From Linanthus parryae (Eukaryota; Streptophyta; Magnoliopsida; Ericales; Polemoniaceae), in assembly GCA_023055425.1 (NCBI GenBank), contig JALGPY010000013.1:14359735-14423734 (forward strand): a stretch of DNA of 64,000 bases. The letters are read 5' to 3'. The notes beneath the pieces are model-generated. The model saw nothing but the letters and a program-made list of their open reading frames with translations, searched no databases and was not told where the DNA came from. Within the stretch, counting starts at the first letter, position 1; every line of letters begins with the position of its first letter. Of the stretch, positions 44,362 through 54,214 are shown in pieces. Made by a program: the position numbers and the translations under genes.

Positions 44362-45730
44362 TGTTGGAATAGGTGCCCTAGAGGCATTCATTGTAATATT
44401 TATTGGATATTTAATATAATGAAGTCCTTAGATTTACAATTGTGTTTTTTATCTTAAATATCCCTAGTCCATTATAATGATTAATATGACAATCATCTAT
44501 AGACTAGTATGGGATTAGATTGATATGGAGATATCATGATCCAACACATGAGTATGCATTAGGAGTAATGGCATACTGAATTGACCCATCTACGAGAAGG
44601 ATACATACATGTTATGTAAAGTCACAAGTGCTTCTCGTGGTAAGAATGGTATTATAATATTTAAACTTGAAGTCACTAGATGTTTTAGTAGTGGAATATT
44701 GTGTTTTGGTAGCGTCAAACGCTACACTGTGATTGGGTAGTCATAAATGCGCGTATTGGACACAATAGGAAGCACGATTACATATCGTAAGTGACGTAGA
44801 TAGAATTTGCCCCTCCCACATAACAGGAGCAAATATCCTACGCCACTCGAGGGATAGTGCTTATAGAATGTTTAGCCAGACTAAAATAAATCAATATAGG
44901 ATATTGATGTTATTTGCACGAATAAGGCTATTCCCAGGATCGATGAACTATGGATTGGATATACGAGTGTGACTTGTATGTCTCGTGTCCAATCAGGATA
45001 TTGAGACAAATGGATGAGATACTTACACAAAGTTTTGTCATGATGACTATTTCTATTTGTTGGCTAGAATGGATGTCTTGCTAGAGCTCGCTTCATATTA
45101 GTAAATAGTCACGAACAACTACATAGAACCACGCCATATAGGGTTGAACTAGACTTGGGAATTAATTAATTAATATGATTAATTAATTAGTATGATCAAA
45201 TCGCAACAACTTGCTCACTTAGTAGGACTAATATGCAAGTTAGACTAATCCGAACTTGAGTAGGATTAGGAGAGGGCCTTTATGTAGTAACAAGGAGTTG
45301 TTGGACTATATAAAGGATGCTCCTAGATTCCTTCCCTACAACTAATGCTCATAACATACATGAGTTGGAGATAAGGAAGAAGAGAGAAAGAAAACATCCA
45401 AGGCCGAAGCCCTAGGTGCCGTCCGGCCCCCTCCTCGTCGGCCAAAAGAGAGGTGGTCGAACCTCTCTATTTGGTGCGTTGTTGCGTGATTTCTTCATCC
45501 TATTACATTCCTCCTAGCTATCACAAGGTTTTTGGAAGATCTAGATCTCATCTCTAGGCCTGGATCAACCGTAGAGGCGTGACACTTTTTGTGTTAGAAG
45601 TCATCAAGGAGACCTACAAGGTACATAACACGATTCATTTACCATCGGCATGATTTCTCTTTCTATGATCCTTGGAGGGTCTTGATCGGATTTTTTTTTT
45701 CCGATGTGCATCCATGATCAAAACCCTACA
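44362..45730 (+). repeat. ANG1 3' LTR
   Basis: 1369 bp, TGTTGGAATAGGTGCCC...AACCCTACA. It lacks about 40 bp near its start compared with 10642-12079 and differs at about a tenth of positions. It is followed by the target duplication agtag. Confidence 0.88.
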
Positions 45731-45830
45731 AGTAGCCTACTAAATCGTGTTGATAATCACAGTGGTCTGAGAGGGACAAGATGGTACCAATACGTAGAAC
45801 GACAAGAGAGCGATAAGTAATTGTCAGTAA
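45731..45830 (+). repeat. Athila-like 3' LTR, continuation after ANG1
   Basis: Starts with agtag and continues sequence alignable with the array LTR at about 53755-53850 (for example agtggtctgagagggac with cattggacagagaggac). Similarity fades after about 45830, and the LTR end is not found. Confidence 0.5.
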
Positions 45831-46542
45831 AACCAATGAACCCCCAAATCGAGACACATGGCCAAACATGCATGAACACAAACCTCCAATGAATCAGCAA
45901 GAGAGACAGAAGTAGATACAATTGGGAGAGAGAAAACAACAATCACCATAGAGGTTCTCAAGATTTCATGAGGTCGCATTGTGATTTCGGAAGTGGTTTT
46001 CTGCGATGGGCGGTCGCGGTGGTTATCACTCAGCAATATGGCATGGTGGTTGTGGAAATGTGCATCTAGATCCGAGAAGAATGGAAGGAGGGAATCCGTG
46101 GACATAGGTACATCAAAATTTAATCGAGAGATAGACATATACCAGACCAATAGCATTATGATTTGTTTCTCATTTTTTTTTCTTGCATAAGTTATTTATG
46201 TATTGACATATATACCCTTCATATGTTGATGATTTTTGGATGAATTTTCTAACCAGTTTCAATTTGAATGATTTATTACAAATAGATGATGTAAAAACAT
46301 ATTTTAGAAAAGGAATTGAAATGTGTCAGTAAATACTCAGAATTTTTGCGTTTAATACCCGTTTGTACGTATAAATGAAAAATACTTCTGTATTTCGTAT
46401 TATTGTTGGACCTTATGAAAAATACTCGATTTTTTTAGAAAAAAATTTTAATACTCGTATTTAACGATTTAACTTAGAATACTTCCGAATAAAACTCTTA
46501 CACACAAAATTGCAGTGAATAAATTATCATCCAAATATTGTA
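45831..46542. other. Unassigned stretch
   Basis: I recognise no gene or repeat. A 110-codon minus-strand frame (45824-46156) with a hydrophobic segment has no recognisable family. The rest is AT-rich. Confidence 0.4.
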
Positions 46543-46802
46543 CTACCTCCGTTTCTTCTCTATAGCACCAGTTTGACTTTTTGACTCGTATCTGAGTCAC
46601 TTTGACCGGGTGATTTGGATAGCAAAGCGATGCGATTTTGTAATAATTTTTTCACCATGTTATAGAGCAACTTTTACTCTACAACAGCACGAAAAAATTA
46701 TCAAAAAATTAAATTATTTTGCTATCCAAATCACCAGGCCAAAGTGACCCAGTGAATAGTGGTAAAAGTCAAACCGGTGTGATAGAGAAGAAACGGAGGT
46801 AG
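46543..46802. mobile_element. Stowaway-type MITE
   Basis: 260 bp with long terminal inverted repeats: left CTACCTCCGTTTCTTCTCTA, right end complementary to it over about 35 bp with few mismatches. It is flanked by TA on both sides (46541-46542, 46803-46804). The TIR start CT(A/C)CCTCCGT and TA target fit the Stowaway (Tc1/mariner) class. Confidence 0.88.
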
Positions 46803-46804
46803 TA

Positions 46805-47302
46805 ACTTATTTTTAATTTAGTGCATAACCCGTGCCCGAGGGCGCGGTCCCAAAGAAGAAGATTTATCTTCAAAATATTTTAGAATTACTTTATAAATTG
46901 TTTGGTCTCTAGGATATGGTGGGGATAATCTATTCCACATGTCACATTTTGGGGGATAACTTATTCCCCATAGCAGCTTATTGTGTAGATATTTTCTTAC
47001 TATTTACATATTTTAAATATTTATTGCTATGAAAATTTACATGTATTACTATTATTAAAATTTAAAATATTAAGTTCAAGTAGCTATAGTTATATATATA
47101 TATATATGTATATATATATGTACGTACATCTGTCTAGAGTCTTATGTGTTATATTATTATTTTTAAAATATTCGTGATTAAGATTAGGAATGTGCAGTAA
47201 CTTTTTGTTCAAAGTATGAAGATATGGCAATGTGGGACACAAGAACTAATTATATTATGCTAAAACACTAAGAAATGTACCCAAATTTTTAATTACGAAG
47301 GA
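46805..47302. other. AT-rich stretch with possible minus-strand Helitron 3' end
   Basis: At 46829-46843 lies CCCGTGCCCGAGGGC, the exact reverse complement of the hairpin region of the Helitron at 47303-47623. Read on the minus strand it is followed by a CTAA end near 46817. No matching 5' TC end is located, so this is tentative. A (TA)n microsatellite lies at 47090-47120. Confidence 0.35.
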
Positions 47303-47623
47303 TCTATACTATAAATTAGGACGATTGACTTTAAAATGTCTTTTAGACCGTTAGATTGAATTAACCCCAGCCCTTAGATCTCACCTACAACCCTCTAACT
47401 ACCCACTACCCACTACCCAACTACCCACTTAACTACGCACTCCTTTTATCATAATTATATAAAAAAATGGACTTCCTTTATTCCTGATTATTTACTACAA
47501 TTATTTATGTTGTTTTCATTTTCTGCCCATATTTGTATATAAAAATTCTTATTTTATTTATGACATTACAATAGGTGAAACGTGTTTTTGGGATAGTGCC
47601 CTCGGGCACGGGCAATCCCCTAG
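47303..47623 (+). mobile_element. Small non-autonomous Helitron-like element
   Basis: Starts TCTATACTATAAATTAGG, ends CCCCTAG, and lies between A (47302) and T (47624), as Helitrons do, with no target duplication. A hairpin GTGCCC-TC-GGGCAC (47596-47609) sits 10 bp before the CTAG end. At 321 bp it is too short to encode Rep/helicase. Confidence 0.68.
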
Positions 47624-47941
47624 TATTATATAAGTTATGCATGTAAGCATAGAAAACTCGAATTATTCAAATCCCGGATTTTTAAACAGAATTTTTACAA
47701 AGTTATTTTTAACATAAAATCGTATAAAACACATAAATATCGTACCACGTTTTATTTCCGTTTCGTATTTTAGCAACTATCTTGTAAATAAGGCTAAATA
47801 AATTAATAAACATATAACTTAATACTATATCTTATGTCTAGTTCCATCGTACCGGTAACGAACTGAACGTGCCAAAAGTCTTCATGCATGTTACTCAAAG
47901 TAGAGGGGGGGTGGGGTGGCCGGGTGGGTGGGTGTGTATTA
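47624..47941. other. Unassigned stretch
   Basis: No gene or repeat recognised; AT-rich, with a short G-run before 47940. Confidence 0.4.
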
Positions 47942-48528
47942 GGGCATCTCCAACCCCATGGGGGGAGGGGGAGGGGGAAGGGGAAAATCGTATAAAAATA
48001 CGGTTCATGTCCAACCCCATGGGGGGAGGGGGATGGGGAGGGGGTGCTATGGGGATAAATTTTGCCTTGGGTGAGGGATGGTTAGGGGGGATTTCCCCAT
48101 GGACATCCCCTCCCCCTCCCCCTACATGGAATGATTAATTAATTGAATATTTGATAATTTTAAATACACATACTAAAAGTTTTGTTTGTTAATATTATTT
48201 AATTATTGTTAGTATTATTATAATTGTTATTGTTATTAACATCGTTTTTTTTTTTTGTGTATGTCTGTGTGTGTGTGTATATATATATACATATTGGTAA
48301 ACAATTTCTCATTTACTTTTTTTGGTATTAATAATTCATTTTTAAATCATTAAATATATATTACAAATTAAATTATTGGGTGGGGAAAAAGAAATGGGTT
48401 GGAGACGATTAATAGTTTGGCGAAAGGGGAGGGGGAGGGGGAGGGGGAAAATGGTGGGCCCGTGGGGGGATGGGGAGGGGGAGGGGGAGGTGAGGGGAGG
48501 GTGAAAAAGCAATGGGTTGGAGATGCTC
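47942..48528. mobile_element. PIF/Harbinger-like MITE, unusually G-rich
   Basis: 587 bp with terminal inverted repeats GGGCATCTCCAACCCCATGG and its complement ...GGGTTGGAGATGCTC, flanked by TTA on both sides (47939-47941, 48529-48531), the Harbinger/Tourist target type. Both ends carry several runs of four to six G separated by A, and the middle has poly-T and (GT)n(AT)n tracts (48245-48290). Confidence 0.8.
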
Positions 48529-48784
48529 TTAAAGGAAGGCCTTAATGAGGCCAACAGCACAAAACTGACAAAAATGGGCTAAAAGAAGATGGATGATATA
48601 AACCCGATTCTTAAACAGAAGAGCAATAGCAGAAATCTCATGCACAACCAAACAAGCATTGAAATCCATCTGAAGTTTGTCACAGTAACATAGCATTAAA
48701 TAGAGGCAGTGAAAGCTAGTTGATTGTCCGTATCTATCTATCTTCATTAATGCCCAACTGTAAGCTAAGGTAAATGGATCCCAC
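48529..48784. other. Unassigned stretch before the tandem array
   Basis: A minus-strand frame of 85 codons spans it, with no recognisable family. I cannot tell whether it is a gene fragment or chance. Confidence 0.3.
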
Positions 48785-49303
48785 AAACTTTAATTTTCAT
48801 AACTCAATACTGCAGTGCGTGCATGGATCGACTACTCTGTTGGCCCGTGTCTACAAATAGAAAGACGCAACTTCTACACGTTTGTCGTGGAGGAGACTTA
48901 CTTTTCATTTTACTCAATTTGTGCGGTTTTGCTTGTTTTGTTAGATTTTTCACACATATTGAGCTTGTAAAAAAAATTATTAAAACGGTTGTAAAAAAAT
49001 TATTACAAAATTAACTTTACATACGACTCCGTCTCACCTGAAATGCACAATTTTGATTTTTTAATGATGATAGTACATGTTAGGGGTGCAAGTTCACATA
49101 GGAAAAATCGCAATGGCGCTGCTAAAAACTACTGTGTGAGAATTACTTAAGAAAAGTGGATGTGAGTTTTAGATAAAGTTATGTTTGGTAAATATAATGC
49201 GGGAGATGCGGTGACATATTGATATAATATAATTTTGTGTTTGGTAAACCAATTGTAAACATATTGTGAGAGAGTAAAATGATAAAAGTATATGACACGT
49301 ATC

Positions 49304-49716
49304 TGTTTCACAAAGATAAATAGTATAACGAATTCACCTCACGAACGAATAAACGAAAAAGAACAAAAGGGTTTTACGTGATTCGCTAACGAAATAATTT
49401 GTTAACTACGTCCACGACAAAGTAAAACCTTTAATTTATCAACAGGAACACTTACAATGATGTGCATACATATTACCATCTAATAGGTGTCTATTTATAA
49501 TGCCTAGACCCCCAAAAACTTTTTCAAAATAATAAGAAAACAACCCTGGTCGCACCCTTCGAGGACGTTGTTGTATGACTAGGCCTGCTGGTCGTGAATG
49601 TTAGGTCGTACGACTAGACCACCAAGTCGTACGACCAACACTGAGTTTGACACTTCTCTTTTTTTTTTTTTTTTTTGCTCTTGATAATTCCTCCAATTCA
49701 AGGCATATTTCCAACA
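49304..49716 (-). repeat. Copia remnant LTR, unit 1
   Basis: Complement starts TGTTGGAAATATGCCTTG and ends ...TGTGAAACA. It contains the inverted GTCGTACGAC pair (49604-49636) and an 18-T run near 49660. This is the 3' LTR of the element whose RNase H lies to the right. The left border is inferred from the TG start at 49304. Confidence 0.65.
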
Positions 49717-49869
49717 AATCTATACCTTACTTGAATTCTCTCGTTAGCAACAAGTGCTCATATTCTCGTAAACAAAGTTACATTTTCTCCGCACCCGATG
49801 TCTCTAATCAAGGAGACTCACTGGACCCCACGGGTCCGATAGTCCCGAAGGGCTTATATGGTTCGTGAT

Positions 49870-50088
49870 GTTGAGCAATTCCAAGCAATGTTGGAGCTTG
49901 ATCTACGGAACCGGCTTAGTCAGCATATCTGTTGGGTTGTCAGTTGTCTCCACTTACATTACTTTGATTCTTCTATCGTTTCTTATAAGATAATACGTAG
50001 CGTCAATATGATTTCTCCTATCATGATGAACCTGATCTTTAGTAAAGCATATTGTATTCAAGCTATCGCAGTGGACTATCAATCGATT
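49870..50088 (-). pseudogene. Copia RNase H, C-terminal piece, unit 1
   Basis: On the minus strand the equivalent of unit 2 reads VHCDSLSIICFTKDQVHHDR and ends near LTKP...HCLELLN, the typical end of copia pol. In unit 1 it is cut off from the rest (52280-52691) by the 2191-bp extra segment. Confidence 0.65.
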
Positions 50089-50754
50089 CCCCTACCTCTT
50101 ATATGAAGTCAAACAATCCAAAGCCAAATAACCCTTATACGATTTAAAAGTCAGCTAGAAAAGCTTCATGTGAATTAAGAAAAACAAACTAAGCAATTCT
50201 CTGCTAATTGCATGTCGGTCATTTTTTTTTTCTTTCCACTCTCTCTTTTGTATCTCCATGCTATCTTCTCTACCCAAAAAATCATTTCTAATTTTCTTCA
50301 TTTTCTTCACTTGTACTAACCCACAAAACCCCACGCACAAGGTTTTCAAGATGAGATAACTACCTTACACATTATTACAGTACATAATAAGTAGGTGACT
50401 AGCAAGTTCAAATGACACATGGCACTCATTAAATGATGGATAAGCATCCATTCATCTTAAACAAAAGTCCTTATAAAACATGGCCATAAAACCCACTTCA
50501 CTTTCACACATGCACGTACAGCCTAGCACAAACTATAGTGTCTTAAAGCACAGATAAGCGACAATTGATTTTTTTTTTTAAATCTATATAACATAACCAC
50601 ACTATTAACTTTGGCTAAACTAATGACTTCCTATACAATGGCATGCATATACTGGGGTCACATGCGAACAATCTAAAAGTCATAGCTAAATATTTCAACA
50701 TTATGTCTAATGTAATTATTCAAATTATTTTTTCACTAATTTGGCAAATTTAGA

Positions 50755-51018
50755 GTCTCACAATTCTACCCCACTTAAAAAGAACTTTGTCTCGAAATTA
50801 CTAAAAAAATTATATTTCGACTTAAAAAATGTCACGTACCACCAATTCTCATCACCTCCACCACCCATGCAGTACTAGAATGTGTACCCATAGCTCGACA
50901 GTGCGGTGGCTCACAAGTGTGAAAAATTGTACAACACCCGCCACAGACACCCGCCAAAACACCCGCCCAGTCCCATATACACTATTCGTTCCTCCTTTGG
51001 GTTAGGCTCTGTTACCAC
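50755..51018 (-). repeat. Left arm of inverted repeat (primer-site-adjacent DNA of a chromovirus-like element)
   Basis: Reverse complement of 51373-51656 at about 90% identity by eye. Read on the minus strand it runs from a degraded primer site (51006-51017) through about 240 bp to a purine tract like AAGTGGGGTAGAAT followed by TGTGAGACTC. Confidence 0.75.
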
Positions 51019-51372
51019 TGTGACGACCCGTCACACTTTTAAGAATAAAATATCGATTTCCGATAAAATCACAGTTTACCGTCAACCTGTCTGACACTTT
51101 TAGACGTCCAAATCTCCACTAGCAGGACACAAAGTCCTCTGAAACAGCATGTTTCATCACATTTCTGAAAAACTGATACGTGACTGATTTATTTACAAAG
51201 TTACACCAACTCGTCAAAAATGACATTTTATATAACTGGTCAAAACAGTAAACTATAGAGATTCACTAAAAACAACTAAAAATAACATTTTTAACTAAAA
51301 AGTCACTTTTAGCTATATCACCGTGATCCGGTCGCGCTTCAGGTCAACTTGTAAAACAGACGGGTCGTCACA
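51019..51372 (+). repeat. Chromovirus-like LTR at the centre of the palindrome
   Basis: 354 bp, TGTGACGACCCGTC...GACGGGTCGTCACA, so its two ends are inverted repeats of each other. The end followed by G and TGGTATCAGAG (51374) is the usual arrangement in plant Ty3/gypsy chromoviruses. A matching primer site in reverse also abuts its left end. Confidence 0.7.
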
Positions 51373-51656
51373 GTGGTATCAGAGTCTGACCCAACTGGAG
51401 GTACGAATAGTGTATCTGGGGACTGGGCGGGTGTTTTGGCGGGTGTCTGTGGCGGGTGTTGTACTAGTGGTACACACTTGTGAGACACCACACTTGTGAG
51501 CCACCGTACTGTCGAGCTAGGGATACACAGTCTAGTACTGCTTGGGTGGTGGAGGTAATGAGACCTGGTGGTACGTGACATTTTCAAACTGAAAAGTGAA
51601 ATTTTAGTCAAATTTCGGGACAAAATTCTTGTAAGTGGGGTAGATTGTGAGACCCC
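51373..51656 (+). repeat. Right arm of inverted repeat
   Basis: Starts gTGGTATCAGAG (primer site) and runs into gtaagtggggtaga, a purine tract, followed at 51649 by TGTGAGACCCCG, which looks like a second LTR start. It is the mirror of 50755-51018. Confidence 0.75.
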
Positions 51657-52279
51657 GAGTTGAAAAAAAAATATAAAGTTAATAAGAATATATAATTACA
51701 TTTAAAAATTTGGATTGTCTTACATATATTGTGATAATATTAGTTTTTTTAAAATTTTTGTGGGTCGTTAGTTAAACTTGTAAAAGTTTAGTACCATGCA
51801 TGACTACTTCGATCTCATGCTTTGTTGCCATGTTGTGAGCAGGATGTCCATATTCTATGTGTGGTATGATATACACACACTATATGGTAGCTTTGTGATA
51901 ACTACTTATATAGTGACTGTCAATGTGTAATTACTTGGGCTTATGTAAATTTGTTCATGCCTATCTATTAAAATTGCTTAGTCATCTTTGTGAGGGTTTT
52001 GGACAGGTGGCACTTGGTAGGTTTATTCATTTTGGTTCTAAAGTAAAACAAATGAGTCATTTGTTGACTAATCTTTTCACAGGCATGCTATAAACTGTTT
52101 CTTGGTCATGAAGTATAAACTACTACTCCATTTGTAGCCTTTTTCTTATGGGTTGGGGAATGAAATTTGTGAGACATTTGTTATTATGCTTCATGCACCA
52201 TTTCAGTGAGGGTTAGAATGGGACGAGGGAGAGATAGAAATATGTAAGACAGTATTTCCATTTTGGGTTGTTCGAACAG

Positions 52280-52691
52280 TTTATGTAGGCTTAGATCGTT
52301 GACCAATACCTTCAACCAGATCGCCTCATTTTCCGCTTAGGTCAAAGCCATGTACTCAGCTTTCGTAGTAAACAAATTCGCCGTAGGCTGTAGCGTCGCC
52401 TTCCAGCTCCCAATATAAACGCCCAGAGTGAACACATAACCAATCTTAGATCTCCTTCTATCAATATCCCCGGCATAGACGGAATTCCAAAAACCAGCAA
52501 CCAAAGCTTCCTGATTGTCCCCATAATAGAGGCCAATGTCTGAGGTACCTTTAAGGTGCATGAATATGCCCTTCACCGCTTGCCAATGATCCTTCCCCAG
52601 TTGACTCATAAAGGACTCACCACACTAACGGTGAATGTTATGTCTGGTCGATATGGAATGATTTTATCACTTGTCGCTCCATATGGTTAAA
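52280..52691 (-). pseudogene. Copia RNase H and RT end, unit 1
   Basis: Minus-strand frame MSQLGKDHWQAVKGIFMHLK, GTSDIGLYYG, DIDRRRSKIGYVFTLGVYIG, then LFTTKAEYMALT and a stop. Upstream residues PYRPDITFAVSVVSRFMS can be read before the ATG. The usual first RNase H Asp motif (DSDYAGD) has become NSVYAGD, so a catalytic residue is lost. It ends at the junction with the Athila-like LTR. Confidence 0.75.
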
Positions 52692-54214
52692 TGTTAATCC
52701 AGACTCGTTTTTCATGGATTTTTAAGCTTATTTGATGGAATTAATCTCTCGGGATAGTTCCTTGTCGTCGTTAAACACGAAACAGGGCTTGAAGATTGGA
52801 TTGGACTAGGATGTGATCTTCGGAAACATGGAAGTGCAAGGAAAGAAGCTCGACAAACCAAGAAAGAAGAAGTCAAGAGAAGATTCCGCAGGGCATTAGC
52901 ACGAAAGGGCTAAGCCATTTGCACGAATCCTAACACTTAGGAAAAATCCAGAAGACAGACCATTTGTACGAAAGGGGAAATACATTCTCACGAAATGCTT
53001 CCCACGACCGTATCTTTCCCACGAAGGGCTCTCTGTAACCGAAGCAGATTTCATGGGGCTAAATTGCAATCTTGAAGACTTAGAATTTAATATGACCTAG
53101 GGATCCGAGAATAAGTATCATTCATCACCTTTTGGATGTTGAATAGGACTAAGGAGGCTACTTGGAGGTCCGTACAACTTTCGGGATTATCGTCAAATTT
53201 TCATTCTAGGTTTGAACTCTCGTTTCTTGTACTAAAATTATATTATGGAGAAACTTAGCTTTGTTACTTCAGTTATGAGCAACTAAATCATTTAGCTGGG
53301 CTCTATGAGAGCATGTGGTTTATGTAGACGATATTTCCAAATTTTAGAGATTGTTTCAAGCTTTGGGATATCGATTTCATTGTTTGATGTTTATTTTCAT
53401 CGGTGTATTATTGAGCTTACATTGTTGACATGTGTAGGTTGTGATTTGATTGACCATGATAAGTAGATACATGAATGATTCATTAGGCTTAAAATTATGA
53501 TTAGTTCAGTTAATCGTTCTTGTTCTATGCTTAACATTTAGCAACTATGGAGTCATGACATCCGACTTGCTAGTTAATTAGACAAGTGCTCAACATAGAC
53601 TAGACCTAGTTGTGATAGAGAACATGAATGCAATCCTGAATCAATGAGACTGAAAGGTGAGTTGAGTAGGATAGGCGGGTAGATTCGGTTAGTATTTAGA
53701 CTGTTTTGTGAAACGGTGGTCCAACATGACCCGTTGTCGTGCACGTCGTTAGCCTGCTAGAACGGACTGGTAGACGGCATTGGACAGAGAGGACCTGTAT
53801 TAGAATGTGACGTAGGACGACATTATCGATAAGAGATTGTTATGGCGGTTATCCGGCATAACTATATTAGGATTAATGTGTTTCAGTACTATATCCAAAA
53901 TTTTCTACATCCCTAGGTGATCGATAGATTGCCTAGTTTTGTCTCCATCTTGATTAAATTCATTTTAATTATAAAAAATATAAAAACATTGTCTTTTCAT
54001 TCCTTCAATATATTCACTTGTTTGGGGGCGACAACCTTCAAAATCAACTAAATTGTCCTCCTGGTTACATAAGTTGACAAAATTATACTAATATTGTCAA
54101 TCAGAGTGGTTACGAGATTGTCCATGTGAGTTCGACAACCCAGAGTCCTAACAATACTCGACTTAATAATTTACCATAGTACACTTCCGTAGTACGCTTC
54201 TAGATTTCATGTCA
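52692..54214 (+). repeat. Athila-like LTR, unit 1
   Basis: Ends ...agatttcatgtca, as the LTR end at 4360 does (gacgtgtca), but with no primer site after it, so it is a solo or 3' LTR. It contains the CACGAAA cluster at 52890-53000. The left border at TGTTAATCC is a guess. Confidence 0.6.

Larger units (their letters stand above)
10642..45730 (+). mobile_element. ANG1: Angela-like Ty1/copia element, host of the nested insertions
   Basis: 5' LTR 10642-12079 and 3' LTR 44362-45730 are in the same orientation and flanked by the same 5 bp, agtag (10637-10641 and 45731-45735). Joining the outer pieces gives a normal element: LTR, primer site, ~1.66 kb leader (12094-13351 plus 23155-23547), gag-pol (23548-27371 plus 44227-44347), purine tract, LTR. 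Two insertions split it: a solo LTR at 13352-23154 and ANG2 at 27375-44221. The LTRs differ at roughly a tenth of positions by eye, so this is the oldest Angela copy here. LTR start TGTTGGAATAGG...CCCTAGAGGCAAT is like that of Angela/BARE elements. Confidence 0.85.
50089..52279. mobile_element. 2191-bp extra segment in unit 1, containing a chromovirus-like LTR palindrome
   Basis: Absent from units 2 and 4, where the flanks (tcaatcgatt and tttatgtaggc) are contiguous; the five T residues at the junction are split two and three, so there is no target duplication. Its core (50755-51656) is a long inverted repeat centred on an LTR-like block (51019-51372). The outer arms are AT-rich and their ends are not recognised. 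Confidence 0.7.

Noticed and set aside
45824..46156. 110-codon minus-strand ORF with a hydrophobic stretch
   Set aside because: No recognisable domain, and its left part overlaps the Athila LTR remnant. More likely chance.
49858..50106. Plus-strand ORF conserved at 56146 and 61825
   Set aside because: It is the antisense of the copia RNase H C-terminal remnant, and its conservation follows from the array.
51339..51623. Minus-strand ORF in the palindrome
   Set aside because: It crosses an LTR end and primer site and is partly mirrored at 50906-51094; a by-product of the inverted repeat.
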